From: Massilia pinisoli
GTDB taxonomy: Bacteria; Pseudomonadota; Gammaproteobacteria; Burkholderiales; Burkholderiaceae_D
Length of the DNA: 64,000 bases
Reading direction: 5' to 3'
Assembly: GCF_024753285.1 (NCBI RefSeq)
Contig: NZ_JANUGW010000007.1
Location: forward strand, 239,169-303,168
Part shown: in pieces, positions 11,282 through 19,899 of the stretch
Layout of the letters: every line of letters starts with the position of its first letter
Numbering within the stretch: the stretch's first letter is position 1
Notes under the pieces: model-generated
What the model was told of the DNA's origin: nothing
The model's database searches: none
Seen by the model: only the letters and a program-made list of their open reading frames with translations
Translations under genes and position numbers: made by a program

Positions 11282-11830
11282 ATGCACGCGATCGCACCGA
11301 CCCGCACCGAAGCACGCCTGGCCGGCCAGGCCACGGGCGCCATGTTCTTTTTCGTGTTTGGCGGCGTCTGGCTCGAAGGCTGGGCGCACCAGTCCGGGGC
11401 CGGCGCGCCCGTGTTCGTCGTCATCGCCGCGCTGGCGCTCGCGCTGCTGGCCGTTGCGTGGCGCCGCTTCCGCCGCTACGCGCCCGCACTCGCGCGCGAG
11501 GCCGACACGCCCGAGCGGCGCCGCGCCAAGCGCGTTTTCAACATGGTGAACGCGGGGCAGTGGATCGTGATCTTCATCCTCATGCAGGTGCTCAACAACC
11601 TCGGCAAGGGCGCCTGGATCATCCCGATGGCCATGGCCGTCATCGGCCTGCATTTCCTGCCGCTGGCCCATGTGTTCAAGAATCCGCCGCATTACGTGAC
11701 GGGCGCGGCCATGGTCGCGTTCGCCGCGCTGTATCCGCTGCTGGCCAGCGGCGGCCCGACGGCGCCCGTGGGCTTCCTCGGCGCGGGCCTCATCCTGTGG
11801 CTCAGCGCCGCCTGGGCACTGCGCGCCTGA
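11282..11830 (+). CDS. small integral membrane protein, unknown function
   Basis: This 182-residue protein has about five hydrophobic segments: residues 18-35, 42-60, 95-110 with an aromatic start, 118-135 and 145-180. A basic loop (RRFRRYAP...ERRRAKR) near residues 60-85 probably faces the cytoplasm. A GAGAGG ribosome binding site lies 8 bp before the ATG. I recognise no catalytic motif and do not assign a family. It stands alone between truB and typA on the same strand, separated by about 70 and 150 bp. Confidence 0.75.
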   Translation: MHAIAPTRTEARLAGQATGAMFFFVFGGVWLEGWAHQSGAGAPVFVVIAALALALLAVAWRRFRRYAPALAREADTPERRRAKRVFNMVNAGQWIVIFILMQVLNNLGKGAWIIPMAMAVIGLHFLPLAHVFKNPPHYVTGAAMVAFAALYPLLASGGPTAPVGFLGAGLILWLSAAWALRA

Positions 11831-11904
11831 CGTCATCGTCCTTCAACATTTCGCCGTTATTCTGACGATGCAGGCCGTTGCGGTGCAGCAGAGGTCTGTA
11901 AGCA

Positions 11905-11913
11905 TGCTATACT
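11905..11913 (+). promoter_or_regulatory. extended -10 promoter for typA
   Basis: TGC-TATACT (11905-11913) matches an extended -10 element, with no clear -35 at the right distance. It would give a leader of about 65 nt in which CGGAAG (11923-11928) can pair with CTTCCG (11945-11950). Confidence 0.45.
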
Positions 11914-11983
11914 AGTGGGTTCCGGAAGTCGAAAGTCTCGAGCTCTTCCGCCCATCACGCAACATTTACTGTTGAAAACGCAT

Positions 11984-13822
11984 ATGTCAGACACCAAACG
12001 CGCGATTCGTAATATCGCAATCATCGCCCACGTTGACCACGGCAAGACCACCCTGGTGGACCAGCTGCTGCGCCAATCCGGCACTTTCCGTGAAAACCAG
12101 GCGGTCGACACCCGCGTGATGGACTCGAACGATCTCGAGAAAGAACGCGGCATTACGATTCTGTCGAAGAACTGCGCCGTTGAATACGAAGGCACGCATA
12201 TCAACATCGTCGACACCCCGGGCCACGCCGACTTCGGCGGTGAGGTCGAGCGCGTGCTGTCGATGGTCGACTCCGTGCTGCTGCTGGTCGACGCGCAGGA
12301 AGGTCCGATGCCGCAGACCCGCTTCGTCACGCGCAAGGCGCTGGCGCTGGGCCTGAAGCCGATCGTCGTCGTCAACAAGATCGACCGTCCGGGCGCACGC
12401 GCCGACTGGGCGATCAACCAGACGTTCGAACTGTTCGACAAGCTGGGCGCCAACGACGAGCAGCTGGACTTCCCGATCGTCTACGCCTCGGGCCTGAACG
12501 GCTACGCCGGCATGGATGAAAGCGTGCGCGGCGGCGACATGAAGCCGCTGTTCGACGCCATCCTGAAATACGTGCCGGTGCGTGACGACAATCCGGACGG
12601 CCCGCTGCAGATGCAGATCACGTCGCTCGACTACTCGTCGTACGTCGGCAAGATCGGTATCGGCCGCGTCAACCGCGGTCGCGTCAAGCCGGGCATGGAC
12701 GTGCTGGTCGTGAACGGCCAGGACGACAAGAACCCGATCAAGGGCCGCATCAACCAGGTGCTGAACTTCAAGGGCCTGGAGCGCGTGCTGGTCGATGAAG
12801 CCGTCGCCGGCGACATCGTGCTGATCAACGGTATCGAAGACATCGGCATCGGCGTGACCGTGACCGCCGTGGATACCCCGGAAGCGCTGCCGATGCTGAC
12901 CGTCGACGAGCCCACGCTGACCATGAACTTCATGGTCAACAACTCGCCGCTGGCCGGCCGCGAAGGCAAGTTCGTCACCAGCCGCCAGCTGCGCGACCGC
13001 CTGGACCGCGAACTGAAGTCGAACGTGGCACTGCGCGTCCTGCCGACGCCGGACGATACCGTGTTCGAAGTGTCGGGCCGTGGCGAGCTGCACCTGACCA
13101 TCCTGCTGGAAAACATGCGCCGTGAAGGCTTCGAGCTCGCGGTGTCGCGTCCGCGCGTCGTGTTCAAGGAAATCGACGGCGTGAAATGCGAGCCGTACGA
13201 AAACCTGACCGTCGACGTCGAGGAAGTGAACCAGGGCGGCGTGATGGAAGAACTGGGCCGCCGCCGTGGCGACCTGCAGAACATGGAATCGGACGGCAAA
13301 GGCCGCGTCCGCCTGGAATACCGCATCCCGGCCCGTGGCCTGATCGGCTTCCAGGGTGACTTCATGACGCTGACGCGCGGCACCGGCCTGATGAGCCACG
13401 TGTTCGACGCCTACTCGCCGGTCGACAATGGCAAGGGCGAACTGGCCGGCCGTCGCAACGGCGTGCTGATCTCGCAGGATGACGGCCAGGCCGTCGCCTA
13501 CGCACTGTGGAAGCTGCAGGACCGCGGCCGCATGTTCGTCGAGCACAACACCCCGGTGTACGAAGGCATGATCATCGGCATCCACTCGCGCGACAACGAC
13601 CTGGTCGTCAACCCGATCAAGGGCAAGCAGCTGACCAACGTGCGCGCGTCGGGTACCGATGAAGCCGTGCGCCTCGTGCCGCCGATCCAGATGTCGCTGG
13701 AATACGCCGTCGAGTTCATCGAGGACGATGAACTGGTCGAGATCACGCCGAAGAGCATCCGCCTGCGCAAGCGTCACCTGAAGGAACACGAGCGCAAGAA
13801 GGCCAGCCGCGAAGCCGCGTAA
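11984..13822 (+). CDS. typA: ribosome-associated GTPase TypA/BipA
   Basis: This is a translational GTPase of the EF-G superfamily, involved in 50S assembly at low temperature and stress adaptation. The start at ATG 11984 gives 612 residues beginning [20 protein letters not shown], which fits the family; an in-frame ATG 69 bp upstream is unnecessary. Motifs are [10 protein letters not shown] (P-loop), RGITI (switch I), [14 protein letters not shown] (switch II) and NKIDRPGAR. Domains III, V and the BipA C-terminal domain follow. A strong terminator lies directly downstream, so it is probably monocistronic. Confidence 0.97.
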   Translation: MSDTKRAIRNIAIIAHVDHGKTTLVDQLLRQSGTFRENQAVDTRVMDSNDLEKERGITILSKNCAVEYEGTHINIVDTPGHADFGGEVERVLSMVDSVLLLVDAQEGPMPQTRFVTRKALALGLKPIVVVNKIDRPGARADWAINQTFELFDKLGANDEQLDFPIVYASGLNGYAGMDESVRGGDMKPLFDAILKYVPVRDDNPDGPLQMQITSLDYSSYVGKIGIGRVNRGRVKPGMDVLVVNGQDDKNPIKGRINQVLNFKGLERVLVDEAVAGDIVLINGIEDIGIGVTVTAVDTPEALPMLTVDEPTLTMNFMVNNSPLAGREGKFVTSRQLRDRLDRELKSNVALRVLPTPDDTVFEVSGRGELHLTILLENMRREGFELAVSRPRVVFKEIDGVKCEPYENLTVDVEEVNQGGVMEELGRRRGDLQNMESDGKGRVRLEYRIPARGLIGFQGDFMTLTRGTGLMSHVFDAYSPVDNGKGELAGRRNGVLISQDDGQAVAYALWKLQDRGRMFVEHNTPVYEGMIIGIHSRDNDLVVNPIKGKQLTNVRASGTDEAVRLVPPIQMSLEYAVEFIEDDELVEITPKSIRLRKRHLKEHERKKASREAA

Positions 13823-13841
13823 GCCGCTTCCCGAGCCAACG

Positions 13842-13871
13842 AAAAACCCGCTGCCTGCAGCGGGTTTTTTT
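13842..13871 (+). terminator. intrinsic terminator of typA
   Basis: CCCGCTGC (13847-13854), a two-base loop, GCAGCGGG (13857-13864) and seven T. Flanking AAA/TTT extends the stem, so it could work on both strands. Confidence 0.88.
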
Positions 13872-13884
13872 ATGGCTCAAAAAG

Positions 13885-13975
13885 CCATCGCTTTGGCTCC
13901 TCGCGCAAGTCAATACGGCACTATTTTCGAAAGGAAAGTATTAGCATGGTGTCCACTTAATTGACATTCGATTAA
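13885..13975 (+). promoter_or_regulatory. upstream element, copy 1 (before first DUF6160-like gene)
   Basis: Two short blocks, CCATCGCTTTGGCTCC (13885-13900) and CACTTAATTGAC with its continuation to 13975, recur with the same spacing (53 versus 54 bp) upstream of the neighbouring paralogue at 14614-14705. The second block contains a TTAAT-N9-ATTAA dyad. The element was probably duplicated with the gene and kept, which suggests a regulator or polymerase binding region. Confidence 0.55.
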
Positions 13976-14008
13976 GCCGCGTGTTCGAACGAAAACAAAG
14001 GAGACTCC

Positions 14009-14554
14009 ATGAAATTGCTGAAACAACTGACCGTCGTCGCTGCCCTGTCCTCGATCGCCTCGTACGCCTCGGCCCTGACGCCGATCGCCGACCAGGACCT
14101 GTCGGCCGTGTCCGGCCGTGACGGTGTGTCGATCGCCGCCGACCTGCATGTGAACATCGGTTCCTTCGTCTACACGGACACGGATGCCGCCGGTGGGTCG
14201 GTGAGCTTCAACAACATCAAGATCAACGGTGCGATCGCCGCCACGATCGACATCATCAACAACGCCACCTTCAAGAGCGAAGTCAGCGCCTACAACGCGG
14301 ACGGCAGCGCCAACACGAACACCACGCTGGGCGTGATCTCGCCACTGGCCGTTCCCGGCGCCAGCCCGGGCCTGGCAGCGTTCCAGCCGACCGGCGACGT
14401 CGTTAAGATCGCTATCCCGAAAGTCGACACCAACAAGAACCTGAGCATGTCGGTCGACTCGATCAAGATGGGCAATTCGACCGCATCGTTCGGTTCGATG
14501 GCCGCCAACGACATCAAGCTGCAGGGCACCACTGTGTACATCTGGGCACACTGA
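14009..14554 (+). CDS. secreted DUF6160-like protein, copy A
   Basis: This 181-residue exported protein has a Sec signal peptide (residues 1-22, MKLLKQLTVVAALSSIASYA then SA). Directly after it comes the motif D28-x-x-L-S-x-V-S-G36-R-D-G39. The rest is Ala/Ser/Thr/Asn-rich and alternates like beta-strands, ending in IWAH. An AAGGAGA ribosome binding site is well placed. It is about 80% alike in sequence to the next gene except for a short variable insert around residues 90-115. The family resembles proteins of the Acinetobacter 'fil' putative-pilus locus; function is unknown. The motif resembles a double-glycine leader, and a C39 peptidase is encoded 6 kb downstream. Confidence 0.85.
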   Translation: MKLLKQLTVVAALSSIASYASALTPIADQDLSAVSGRDGVSIAADLHVNIGSFVYTDTDAAGGSVSFNNIKINGAIAATIDIINNATFKSEVSAYNADGSANTNTTLGVISPLAVPGASPGLAAFQPTGDVVKIAIPKVDTNKNLSMSVDSIKMGNSTASFGSMAANDIKLQGTTVYIWAH

Positions 14555-14561
14555 TCGGTAC

Positions 14562-14587
14562 TCGGGCGCGCGCAAAAGCGCGCCCGA
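14562..14587 (+). terminator. hairpin after copy A
   Basis: TCGGGCGCGC (14562-14571) pairs with GCGCGCCCGA (14578-14587) around a six-base loop. The tail (ATGTGT) is not a T-tract, so it is either a weak terminator or an mRNA 3'-stabilising stem. Confidence 0.5.
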
Positions 14588-14613
14588 ATGTGTCACCGGA
14601 CTGGCTCAGGAAT

Positions 14614-14705
14614 CCATCGATTTGGCTCCATGAGCAAGGACAAAAGGATGTGGTTATTGAAGCGGAAGTAATAACATTGTTTTCACTTAATTGACTTCCG
14701 ATAAA
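14614..14705 (+). promoter_or_regulatory. upstream element, copy 2 (before second DUF6160-like gene)
   Basis: CCATCGATTTGGCTCC (14614-14629) and CACTTAATTGAC (14684-14695, similarity continuing to 14705) repeat the arrangement upstream of copy A. Here about 130 bp, rather than 33 bp, separate it from the ATG. The extra roughly 100 bp of leader is GC-rich and self-complementary in places. Confidence 0.55.
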
Positions 14706-14835
14706 CGGATTCAGTTAAGAAAAAGCGGTCCCGACGCTGCCGTCCCGACAGGCCACAAGCCGGAGAGGAACCGAAGCGGACGCGCGGGGAAGCCCCGAAG
14801 AGATTCCCGTCGATCACAATAACACTGGAGATACC

Positions 14836-15345
14836 ATGAAACTGCTGAAACAACTGACCGTCGTCGCTGCCCTGTCCTCGATCGCTTCGTACGCATCGGC
14901 CCTGACCCCGATCGCCGATTCCGATCTGTCCAAAGTATCGGGCCGTGACGGTGTGTCGATCGCCGCTGACCTGCATGTCAACATCGGTTCGTTCGTGTAC
15001 ACGGACACCGACGCAGCCGGCGGTTCGGTGAGCTTCAACAACATCAAGATGACGGGTGCAATCGCTGCCACGATCGACATCATCAACAACGCCACGTTCC
15101 AGGCTGACGCCAGCGCAGCATCGGGCGCATCCAGCGTGCTGGGCGTGACGGGCGGTGCAGGTCTGGCTGCCTTCATGCCGGCTGGCGACGTGGTCAAGAT
15201 CGCCATCCCGCAAGTCGACACCAACAAGAACCTGAGCATGTCGGTCGACTCCATCAAGATGGGCAACTCGAGCGCTTCGTACGGTTCGTTCGCTGCCAAC
15301 GACATCAAGCTGCAAGGCACCACGGTCTACATCTGGGCGCACTAA
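14836..15345 (+). CDS. secreted DUF6160-like protein, copy B
   Basis: This is a 169-residue paralogue of the preceding gene. It has the same signal peptide and the same L-S-x-V-S-G36-R-D-G39 motif after it. The central segment is near-identical (residues 40-85), and so is the C-terminal half, ending IWAH. It lacks 12 residues of the variable insert. The ribosome binding site is TGGAGA. A strong terminator follows, so A and B are probably separate transcription units from duplicated promoters. Expression may differ because of the longer leader here. Confidence 0.85.
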   Translation: MKLLKQLTVVAALSSIASYASALTPIADSDLSKVSGRDGVSIAADLHVNIGSFVYTDTDAAGGSVSFNNIKMTGAIAATIDIINNATFQADASAASGASSVLGVTGGAGLAAFMPAGDVVKIAIPQVDTNKNLSMSVDSIKMGNSSASYGSFAANDIKLQGTTVYIWAH

Positions 15346-15365
15346 GCGTCGAGGTTGGGTGATGG

Positions 15366-15398
15366 ACGGCCCGAGGGTTTACCCCGGGCCGTTTTTTT
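15366..15398 (+). terminator. intrinsic terminator after copy B
   Basis: ACGGCCCG (15366-15373) pairs with CGGGCCGT (15385-15392), followed by seven T. Confidence 0.88.
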
Positions 15399-15422
15399 GA
15401 CCTCCGTTTTCCCGGGTTCTCT

Positions 15423-16250
15423 ATGCGCACCACCATGTTCCGCTTCAGCGCGCGCCGCGTCCGGACCGCGCTCATGAAGCTCTTATTGGCGCCCTTATTG
15501 GCGCCCTTGCTGGCACTCATGCTGCTGCCCGGCGCGGCAAAAGCCCAGATGCGCGCGCTGTCCGACAACGAACTGTCCACCGTCAGCGGCCAAGGCCTGT
15601 TCACGGTCGGGAACTCCAGCTACAACGGTTTCGATTTCACCCGCATCAGCCTCGATGCGGACGTCACATTGAACGCCAACCTGGCCAATATGCGCCTGGG
15701 CGAATACAACTACGCGCCCCGCAACGGCACGGGCGCGGACCTCGACATCAGCGCGCTGCAATTCGGCCGCACCGACGGCACCGCGGCCCAGCGGCTCGTG
15801 CAGATCACCAATCCGTATTTCGAATTCGTTTATAAAAACACCGGCGTCAACAACCAGCGCGAGATGGTCGGCATGCGCCTCGGCTTCGACGGCATCTCCG
15901 GCGACGTCGGCATGAAGATCGCCAGCTTGTCCGGCTCCATGCGCATCGACGCGGGCGCGAACGGCATCATCGACAGCATGAACGACGCCGGCGGCGGCAA
16001 GCGCTGGGACGGCACGTGCTCGGGCTGCACGCCGCTGTCCAGCGTGGGCGGCGTGACGGCCGGTGACGCCAACGGGCCGAGCCGCGATTTCTGGATCTCG
16101 ATCCTCAAGACGCCGGTCCAATTTCAGGCAGGTTCCGGCATGCCCGCGCTCACCGACGCCCAAGCGGGCATCTGGCTGAACTGGCGCGACAAGCTGACGG
16201 CGCTGAACCTCACCGGCACAGTGCCGGTCAATAACGCGACGGGGCATTGA
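15423..16250 (+). CDS. secreted protein with LSDxELSxVSG motif
   Basis: This 275-residue protein has a long N-terminal region that includes a hydrophobic signal core (LLLAPLLAPLLALMLL, residues 20-35) and a likely cleavage near AKA-Q42. Internal ATG 15474 would give a more conventional signal peptide, so the true start is uncertain. The motif L46-S-D-N-E-L-S-T-V-S-G56-Q-G58 follows at once. The mature part is beta-rich with repeated D-x-x-L and G-D-V-G patterns and one CSGC pair near residues 198-201. Its stop overlaps the start of the next gene by 1 bp. It belongs to the same exported family as copies A and B but is divergent. Confidence 0.8.
   Translation: MRTTMFRFSARRVRTALMKLLLAPLLAPLLALMLLPGAAKAQMRALSDNELSTVSGQGLFTVGNSSYNGFDFTRISLDADVTLNANLANMRLGEYNYAPRNGTGADLDISALQFGRTDGTAAQRLVQITNPYFEFVYKNTGVNNQREMVGMRLGFDGISGDVGMKIASLSGSMRIDAGANGIIDSMNDAGGGKRWDGTCSGCTPLSSVGGVTAGDANGPSRDFWISILKTPVQFQAGSGMPALTDAQAGIWLNWRDKLTALNLTGTVPVNNATGH
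15483..15506 (+). repeat. 12-bp tandem repeat in a signal-peptide coding region
   Basis: TTATTGGCGCCC occurs twice in succession, followed by a degenerate third unit. It encodes repeated Leu-Leu-Ala-Pro in the hydrophobic core of the signal peptide and could vary in copy number. Confidence 0.7.
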
Positions 16251-17089
16251 TGCGCACCCGGGCCGCCATCGTCCTGTTGTGCGTGCCGGCCCTCGCGGCC
16301 GCGCTCGAGCCGCTGCCGGACACCGCCCTCGCGAAAGTGGCCGGACGTGACGGCATGAGCTTCAACCTGTCGAACTTCGCCATGGCGGGCAACGCGGAAA
16401 TGCGTTACTACACGCCCGGCGGCGACAGCTTCAGCATCGGCAACCTCAGTGCGTCGCGTTCCGACAACACGGATGCGCCGTTCGCCGATCCTTATCGCCT
16501 CGACGTGATCAGCGGCGGGCCCGGCCGCGCCGACATCATCAACATCGCGTTCCCGGCGAACGTGGCGGGCCGTGAAGTGTGGCAGATCGCCTACGATTTC
16601 GGCGTGAACGCGAACGGCATCGACGTGAAGGGCGGCAGCGTGATCCTGAAGGATCTCGTGTACTACGGCGGCGGGATACAGTGGTCGACGCCGACCGTCG
16701 GCGACGGCCTCGCGTTCGGCCTCGCCCGACGGCTCGAGCTGGGCAGCCTCACCTTGGCGCCGAACGGGCGCGACGCGACGGGGGAGGCGATGGTGCTGTC
16801 GAACGTGAAGATCGGCGCCGCCACGGCCGACGGTTCCGCGCCCACGGCGCCGTGGCAAATCGCCGACGTGACGAATCAGCCCGGCATCTTCAACGCGCGC
16901 ACGGACGACACGGGCAAGTCGAGCCTGCACCTCGGCGTCAACTGGCCCGAGGCCGGGCAGACGGCGCCCAGCGGCACGCTGCAGATCGGGAACATCAGCT
17001 TCCGCAGCGACGCGGGTGTCAACATGGACCTGGGCAGTTCGCGCATCGGGTCGATCCAGTTGCAGTACCTCGACGTCAAATTCCATTGA
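16250..17089 (+). CDS. secreted protein with leader-like motif (279 aa)
   Basis: The signal peptide covers residues 1-18 (MRTRAAIVLLCVPALAAA). Next comes L-P-D-T-A-L-A-K-V-A-G32-R-D-G35, the same motif placement as in the neighbouring genes. The remaining 240 residues are Gly/Asn/Asp-rich with beta-strand periodicity, and I see no enzyme motif. ATG 16250 overlaps the preceding stop (TGATG), and the next gene starts 2 bp after this one ends. The three genes from 15423 to 17559 therefore form an operon. Confidence 0.8.
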   Translation: MRTRAAIVLLCVPALAAALEPLPDTALAKVAGRDGMSFNLSNFAMAGNAEMRYYTPGGDSFSIGNLSASRSDNTDAPFADPYRLDVISGGPGRADIINIAFPANVAGREVWQIAYDFGVNANGIDVKGGSVILKDLVYYGGGIQWSTPTVGDGLAFGLARRLELGSLTLAPNGRDATGEAMVLSNVKIGAATADGSAPTAPWQIADVTNQPGIFNARTDDTGKSSLHLGVNWPEAGQTAPSGTLQIGNISFRSDAGVNMDLGSSRIGSIQLQYLDVKFH

Positions 17090-17091
17090 TA

Positions 17092-17559
17092 ATGAGCCCG
17101 CGCCTGCGCCTCCTCGCCTTCCTCCTGCCGGCCATGCTGTGCGGGGCAGCCTGGGCGGGACCGCAGCGGCTCGACGACGACGAACTGGCGCAGGTGCGCG
17201 GCGCCGACGGCGTCAGCTTCGCCGTGCGCCTGCAATTGAACCGCCCCGACGACGGCACCGTCGGCGACAGCCGCCTGACGATCGGCCAGACGGTCGACGG
17301 CCGCACGACGTACACGGTGCTCAAGAACGTCGGCGGCCTGATCCAGATGGTGGGCTTGAACATCAGTGCGCAGACGGCCGGCGACGGCACGAACTACCTG
17401 GCGCTCACCTTGCCGGCGTGGACGAAGTTCACGGACACCGGCTTCGAATCCCTGAGCGTGCAGGCCGATCCGCGCGGGCCCGTGACGGACAGCCTGGGCC
17501 GGGTCACCCTGAACGGCGAGCTCCAGATGCAGGGCCAGCTGCGCCTGTGGTCGCATTGA
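17092..17559 (+). CDS. secreted protein with leader-like motif (155 aa)
   Basis: This is the smallest member. The signal peptide covers residues 1-22 (LLAFLLPAMLCGAAWA). Then comes L27-D-D-D-E-L-A-Q-V-R-G37-A-D-G40 and a beta-rich domain ending LWSH, which echoes the IWAH ends of copies A and B. It is the last gene of the 15423-17559 operon. Its final 56 bp overlap, on the opposite strand, the 3' end of the AraC-type regulator gene; both reading frames look real. Confidence 0.78.
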   Translation: MSPRLRLLAFLLPAMLCGAAWAGPQRLDDDELAQVRGADGVSFAVRLQLNRPDDGTVGDSRLTIGQTVDGRTTYTVLKNVGGLIQMVGLNISAQTAGDGTNYLALTLPAWTKFTDTGFESLSVQADPRGPVTDSLGRVTLNGELQMQGQLRLWSH

Positions 17560-18598
17560 CGGCCGACTGTCCATGCGCGTTCAGCCGGTCTTGCTGAAAT
17601 TCGCCGGGCGCCTTGCCGAACCAGCGCAGGCACGCGCGGTGGAAGGCGCTGGGGTCGGCGAAACCCAGCTTGTAGCTGAGGTTCTTGACGCTGATGCGGT
17701 CGCTGCCGAGGTATTGCTGGGCAATCGTGCGCCGCACCTCGTCGACGAGCGTGGAGAAGTCGGTACCTTCGTCGGCCAGGCGGCGCTGCAGGGTGCGCTC
17801 GCTGATCGCGAGGCGCCGCGCCACCGCGTCGCGCAGGGCGCCGCCCTGGTCGATCATCGCCGGCAGCAGCTCGCGCACGCGCGCGGCCACGCTCGTGCGC
17901 TCGGCCTGCGCGAGGCGTTCGTCGAGCAGGCGGAACAGGCCTTCGGCCGCGAGCGGATTCGCGGTCGGGATCGGCGCCGAGATGTCGGCATTGGCGAATT
18001 CGAGTGCGTTCGCGGGCGCGCCGAAGCGCACGGGGCAGCCGTATTTTTGCGCGTACGGCGTGACGTCGGCCGGCGCCGGGTAGGCGTATTCGACGAGGAC
18101 GGGCTTCAGGTCGGGACGGGCACCGACGAAGCGCATCGTCTCGAGCAGCAGGTTCCAGGTGAAATCGTAGCGCGCCTGCGGCACGGCGCGCGTGCCGCCG
18201 ACGAGGTTCAGGCCCACGCGCACGCGGTCCGCCTTCGGCTCGATCGTGGGGCGCACGACGGGCGACACGAGCGGCATGTAGCGCGCGAGGTTGTCCGCGG
18301 CCTGACGCAGCGTGGGCGACGCGAGCATCAGGTGGCCCAGCACGCCGAGCCAGCTGAGCGGGTCGGGCGCGAACACGCGAAAGCCGATCAGCGGATCGCC
18401 GCTCGCGGTCACGAGGGCTTCCCACAGGCGGCTGAACTGGTCGGACAACGCGAGCAGGTCGGTCGCGCGCTCGCCGTGCGCGCCGTGCTCGAACCATTCG
18501 ATGCCGGCCTGGGCAAACAGGGCGTCGACATCGATGCCCTCGGCGCCGAGGGAAGCCTTGATGCGTTGCACCACGTCCGTGGCGGACAGGTACTTCAC
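17504..18598 (-). CDS. AraC-family transcriptional regulator (arabinose-binding-like N-terminus)
   Basis: This 364-residue regulator has an N-terminal ligand domain (about 20-210) of the type in OruR/ArgR-like AraC members, with the DPLSWLGVLGHLMLASPTL stretch. Its C-terminal double helix-turn-helix (about 235-335) includes RLAISERTLQRRLADEGT and LSYKLGFADPSAFHRACLRW. The last 25 residues are Ala/Gly/Arg-rich and lie opposite the end of the secreted-protein gene. It sits between the two halves of the accessory locus, so control of those genes is plausible but unproven. Confidence 0.88.
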   Translation of the reverse strand: MKYLSATDVVQRIKASLGAEGIDVDALFAQAGIEWFEHGAHGERATDLLALSDQFSRLWEALVTASGDPLIGFRVFAPDPLSWLGVLGHLMLASPTLRQAADNLARYMPLVSPVVRPTIEPKADRVRVGLNLVGGTRAVPQARYDFTWNLLLETMRFVGARPDLKPVLVEYAYPAPADVTPYAQKYGCPVRFGAPANALEFANADISAPIPTANPLAAEGLFRLLDERLAQAERTSVAARVRELLPAMIDQGGALRDAVARRLAISERTLQRRLADEGTDFSTLVDEVRRTIAQQYLGSDRISVKNLSYKLGFADPSAFHRACLRWFGKAPGEFQQDRLNAHGQSAVNATTGAAGPASGARRSG

Positions 18599-18838
18599 GC
18601 TGGCGACCGCGTGCGTGCGGACGCGTCCTGCGCTGGTCTCATGCTTGGTCTCCTTACTCGTCGGATGGCCCCGGATTCTTCGTGTTTGCCCAGGTGCCTT
18701 TTTTATTATGTGTGCATGCGAAATCTCAACGCTTCGGAAAATGACCTCGTGTTTATCAAAAATCGCTCATTTTCGATAGGCAAGATTTTTTATTTGACGC
18801 AACGCAACCCGGAATTTCATGAAAGCCGGGCAGGGTTT
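18599..18838. other. intergenic region between two AraC-type genes
   Basis: About 240 bp on the minus strand between the 3' end of one regulator gene and the start of the other. It is AT-richer than its surroundings, with A/T-rich patches around 18700-18795 (TTTTTTATT, AAAAATCG/TTTTCGAT). It should hold the promoter of the 18598 gene, but I cannot choose a convincing -35/-10 pair. No open reading frame worth reporting is present. Confidence 0.4.
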
Positions 18839-19765
18839 TCAGGCGCGCGCCTGCTGGCGCGCACGAGCGGGCGTGATGCCGTACGCGGCCGCGAAACAGG
18901 CCGTCATATGACTCTGGCTGTTGAAGCCGCATTGCGCCGCAACACGGGCGATCGAGAAGCTCGTCCGGGTGAGTAATTCGTGCACGCGTTCGAGGCGTAA
19001 ACGCAACACATAGCGATGCGGCGTCATGCCCATCGCTTCCTGGAAGATGCGGCGGAAGTGCGATTCCGACACGCCGGCCCGCTCGGCCAGCTCGGCGTTG
19101 GACAGCTCGCTCGACAGGTTGTGGCCGATCCATTCCAGCACGCCCTGCAGGCGCCCGAGCTGCAGCGCGTCCGGCGGCAGGTGCCGGCCCGTCTTGCCTT
19201 CCAGGACGCGGCACGCCTGCTCGATCATCAGCGCGGAAGCCCGCTCGACGAAACCCGCGTTCGGCGTACTGCTGCGGGCGATCTCCGCCAGCACCTGCTG
19301 GGCGGTCGCGTGCACGAGCTGGTCGGAGAAGGTGGGCGACTTGGCGCGCGCGGCGAGCAGCCGCTGCAACTGGCGCACCATCTCGTGGTCCGGGTCGAGG
19401 AAGTGGAACATCGCCATGTCGATCGCGCCGAAGAACGTCCAGCGGCTGGCGAAACCGGGCTGGAAGATGGTGGCGGCGCCGGCCAGGAAGTCGAACGAAC
19501 GGCCCGCACTGCGTCCAGCTGTTGCGCGCGCGCCACCAAGATGGCAGGCGAGGACCATCGAATCCAGCGGCGGCACTTCGCATCCGCCCAGCTGGAAGAT
19601 GTAGCGCTCCGCGCGCAGCGGCACGCCGGTGATCTCCACGCTGGTTACGGGCTCGCCCAAGGCATTGCTGATCCTGTCCCAAGTATGCACGGCGCCTCGA
19701 ACCCCAATGAGCGGTTTTTTACAAAAACGATAGCGTTTTATAACATCCGCGAGCTCAGCCTGCAT
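18839..19765 (-). CDS. AraC-family transcriptional regulator
   Basis: This 308-residue protein has a C-terminal AraC-type double helix-turn-helix (about 205-300) containing ELAERAGVSESHFRRIFQEA and ARVAAQCGFNSQSHMTACF. Its N-terminal domain has the cupin-like sensor pattern of this class. It is transcribed divergently from the C39 peptidase gene. The 134-bp gap holds a 22-bp dyad (AACGTGG-N8-CCACGTT) that may be its operator. This arrangement makes it the best candidate local regulator of the peptidase/barrel operon. Confidence 0.88.
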   Translation of the reverse strand: MQAELADVIKRYRFCKKPLIGVRGAVHTWDRISNALGEPVTSVEITGVPLRAERYIFQLGGCEVPPLDSMVLACHLGGARATAGRSAGRSFDFLAGAATIFQPGFASRWTFFGAIDMAMFHFLDPDHEMVRQLQRLLAARAKSPTFSDQLVHATAQQVLAEIARSSTPNAGFVERASALMIEQACRVLEGKTGRHLPPDALQLGRLQGVLEWIGHNLSSELSNAELAERAGVSESHFRRIFQEAMGMTPHRYVLRLRLERVHELLTRTSFSIARVAAQCGFNSQSHMTACFAAAYGITPARARQQARA

Positions 19766-19789
19766 CCAGAATATGGAAAAAGTGCAATA

Positions 19790-19811
19790 AACGTGGCCGA
19801 AACACCACGTT
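19790..19811. promoter_or_regulatory. 22-bp inverted repeat between the AraC-type and C39 genes
   Basis: AACGTGG (19790-19796) and CCACGTT (19805-19811) are perfect 7-bp arms separated by 8 bp. They lie 25 bp from one divergent start and 88 bp from the other. Location and symmetry suggest an operator. AraC-family sites are more often direct repeats, so a different regulator is also possible. Confidence 0.45.
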
Positions 19812-19899
19812 GGACTGCCTAAAAAACCGCCGTCAGCCCGTCAAGAGGCGAACGGAGCCGGGATACCAGGGGCCGCATGAAGCGCCCCAAGGAGACACC

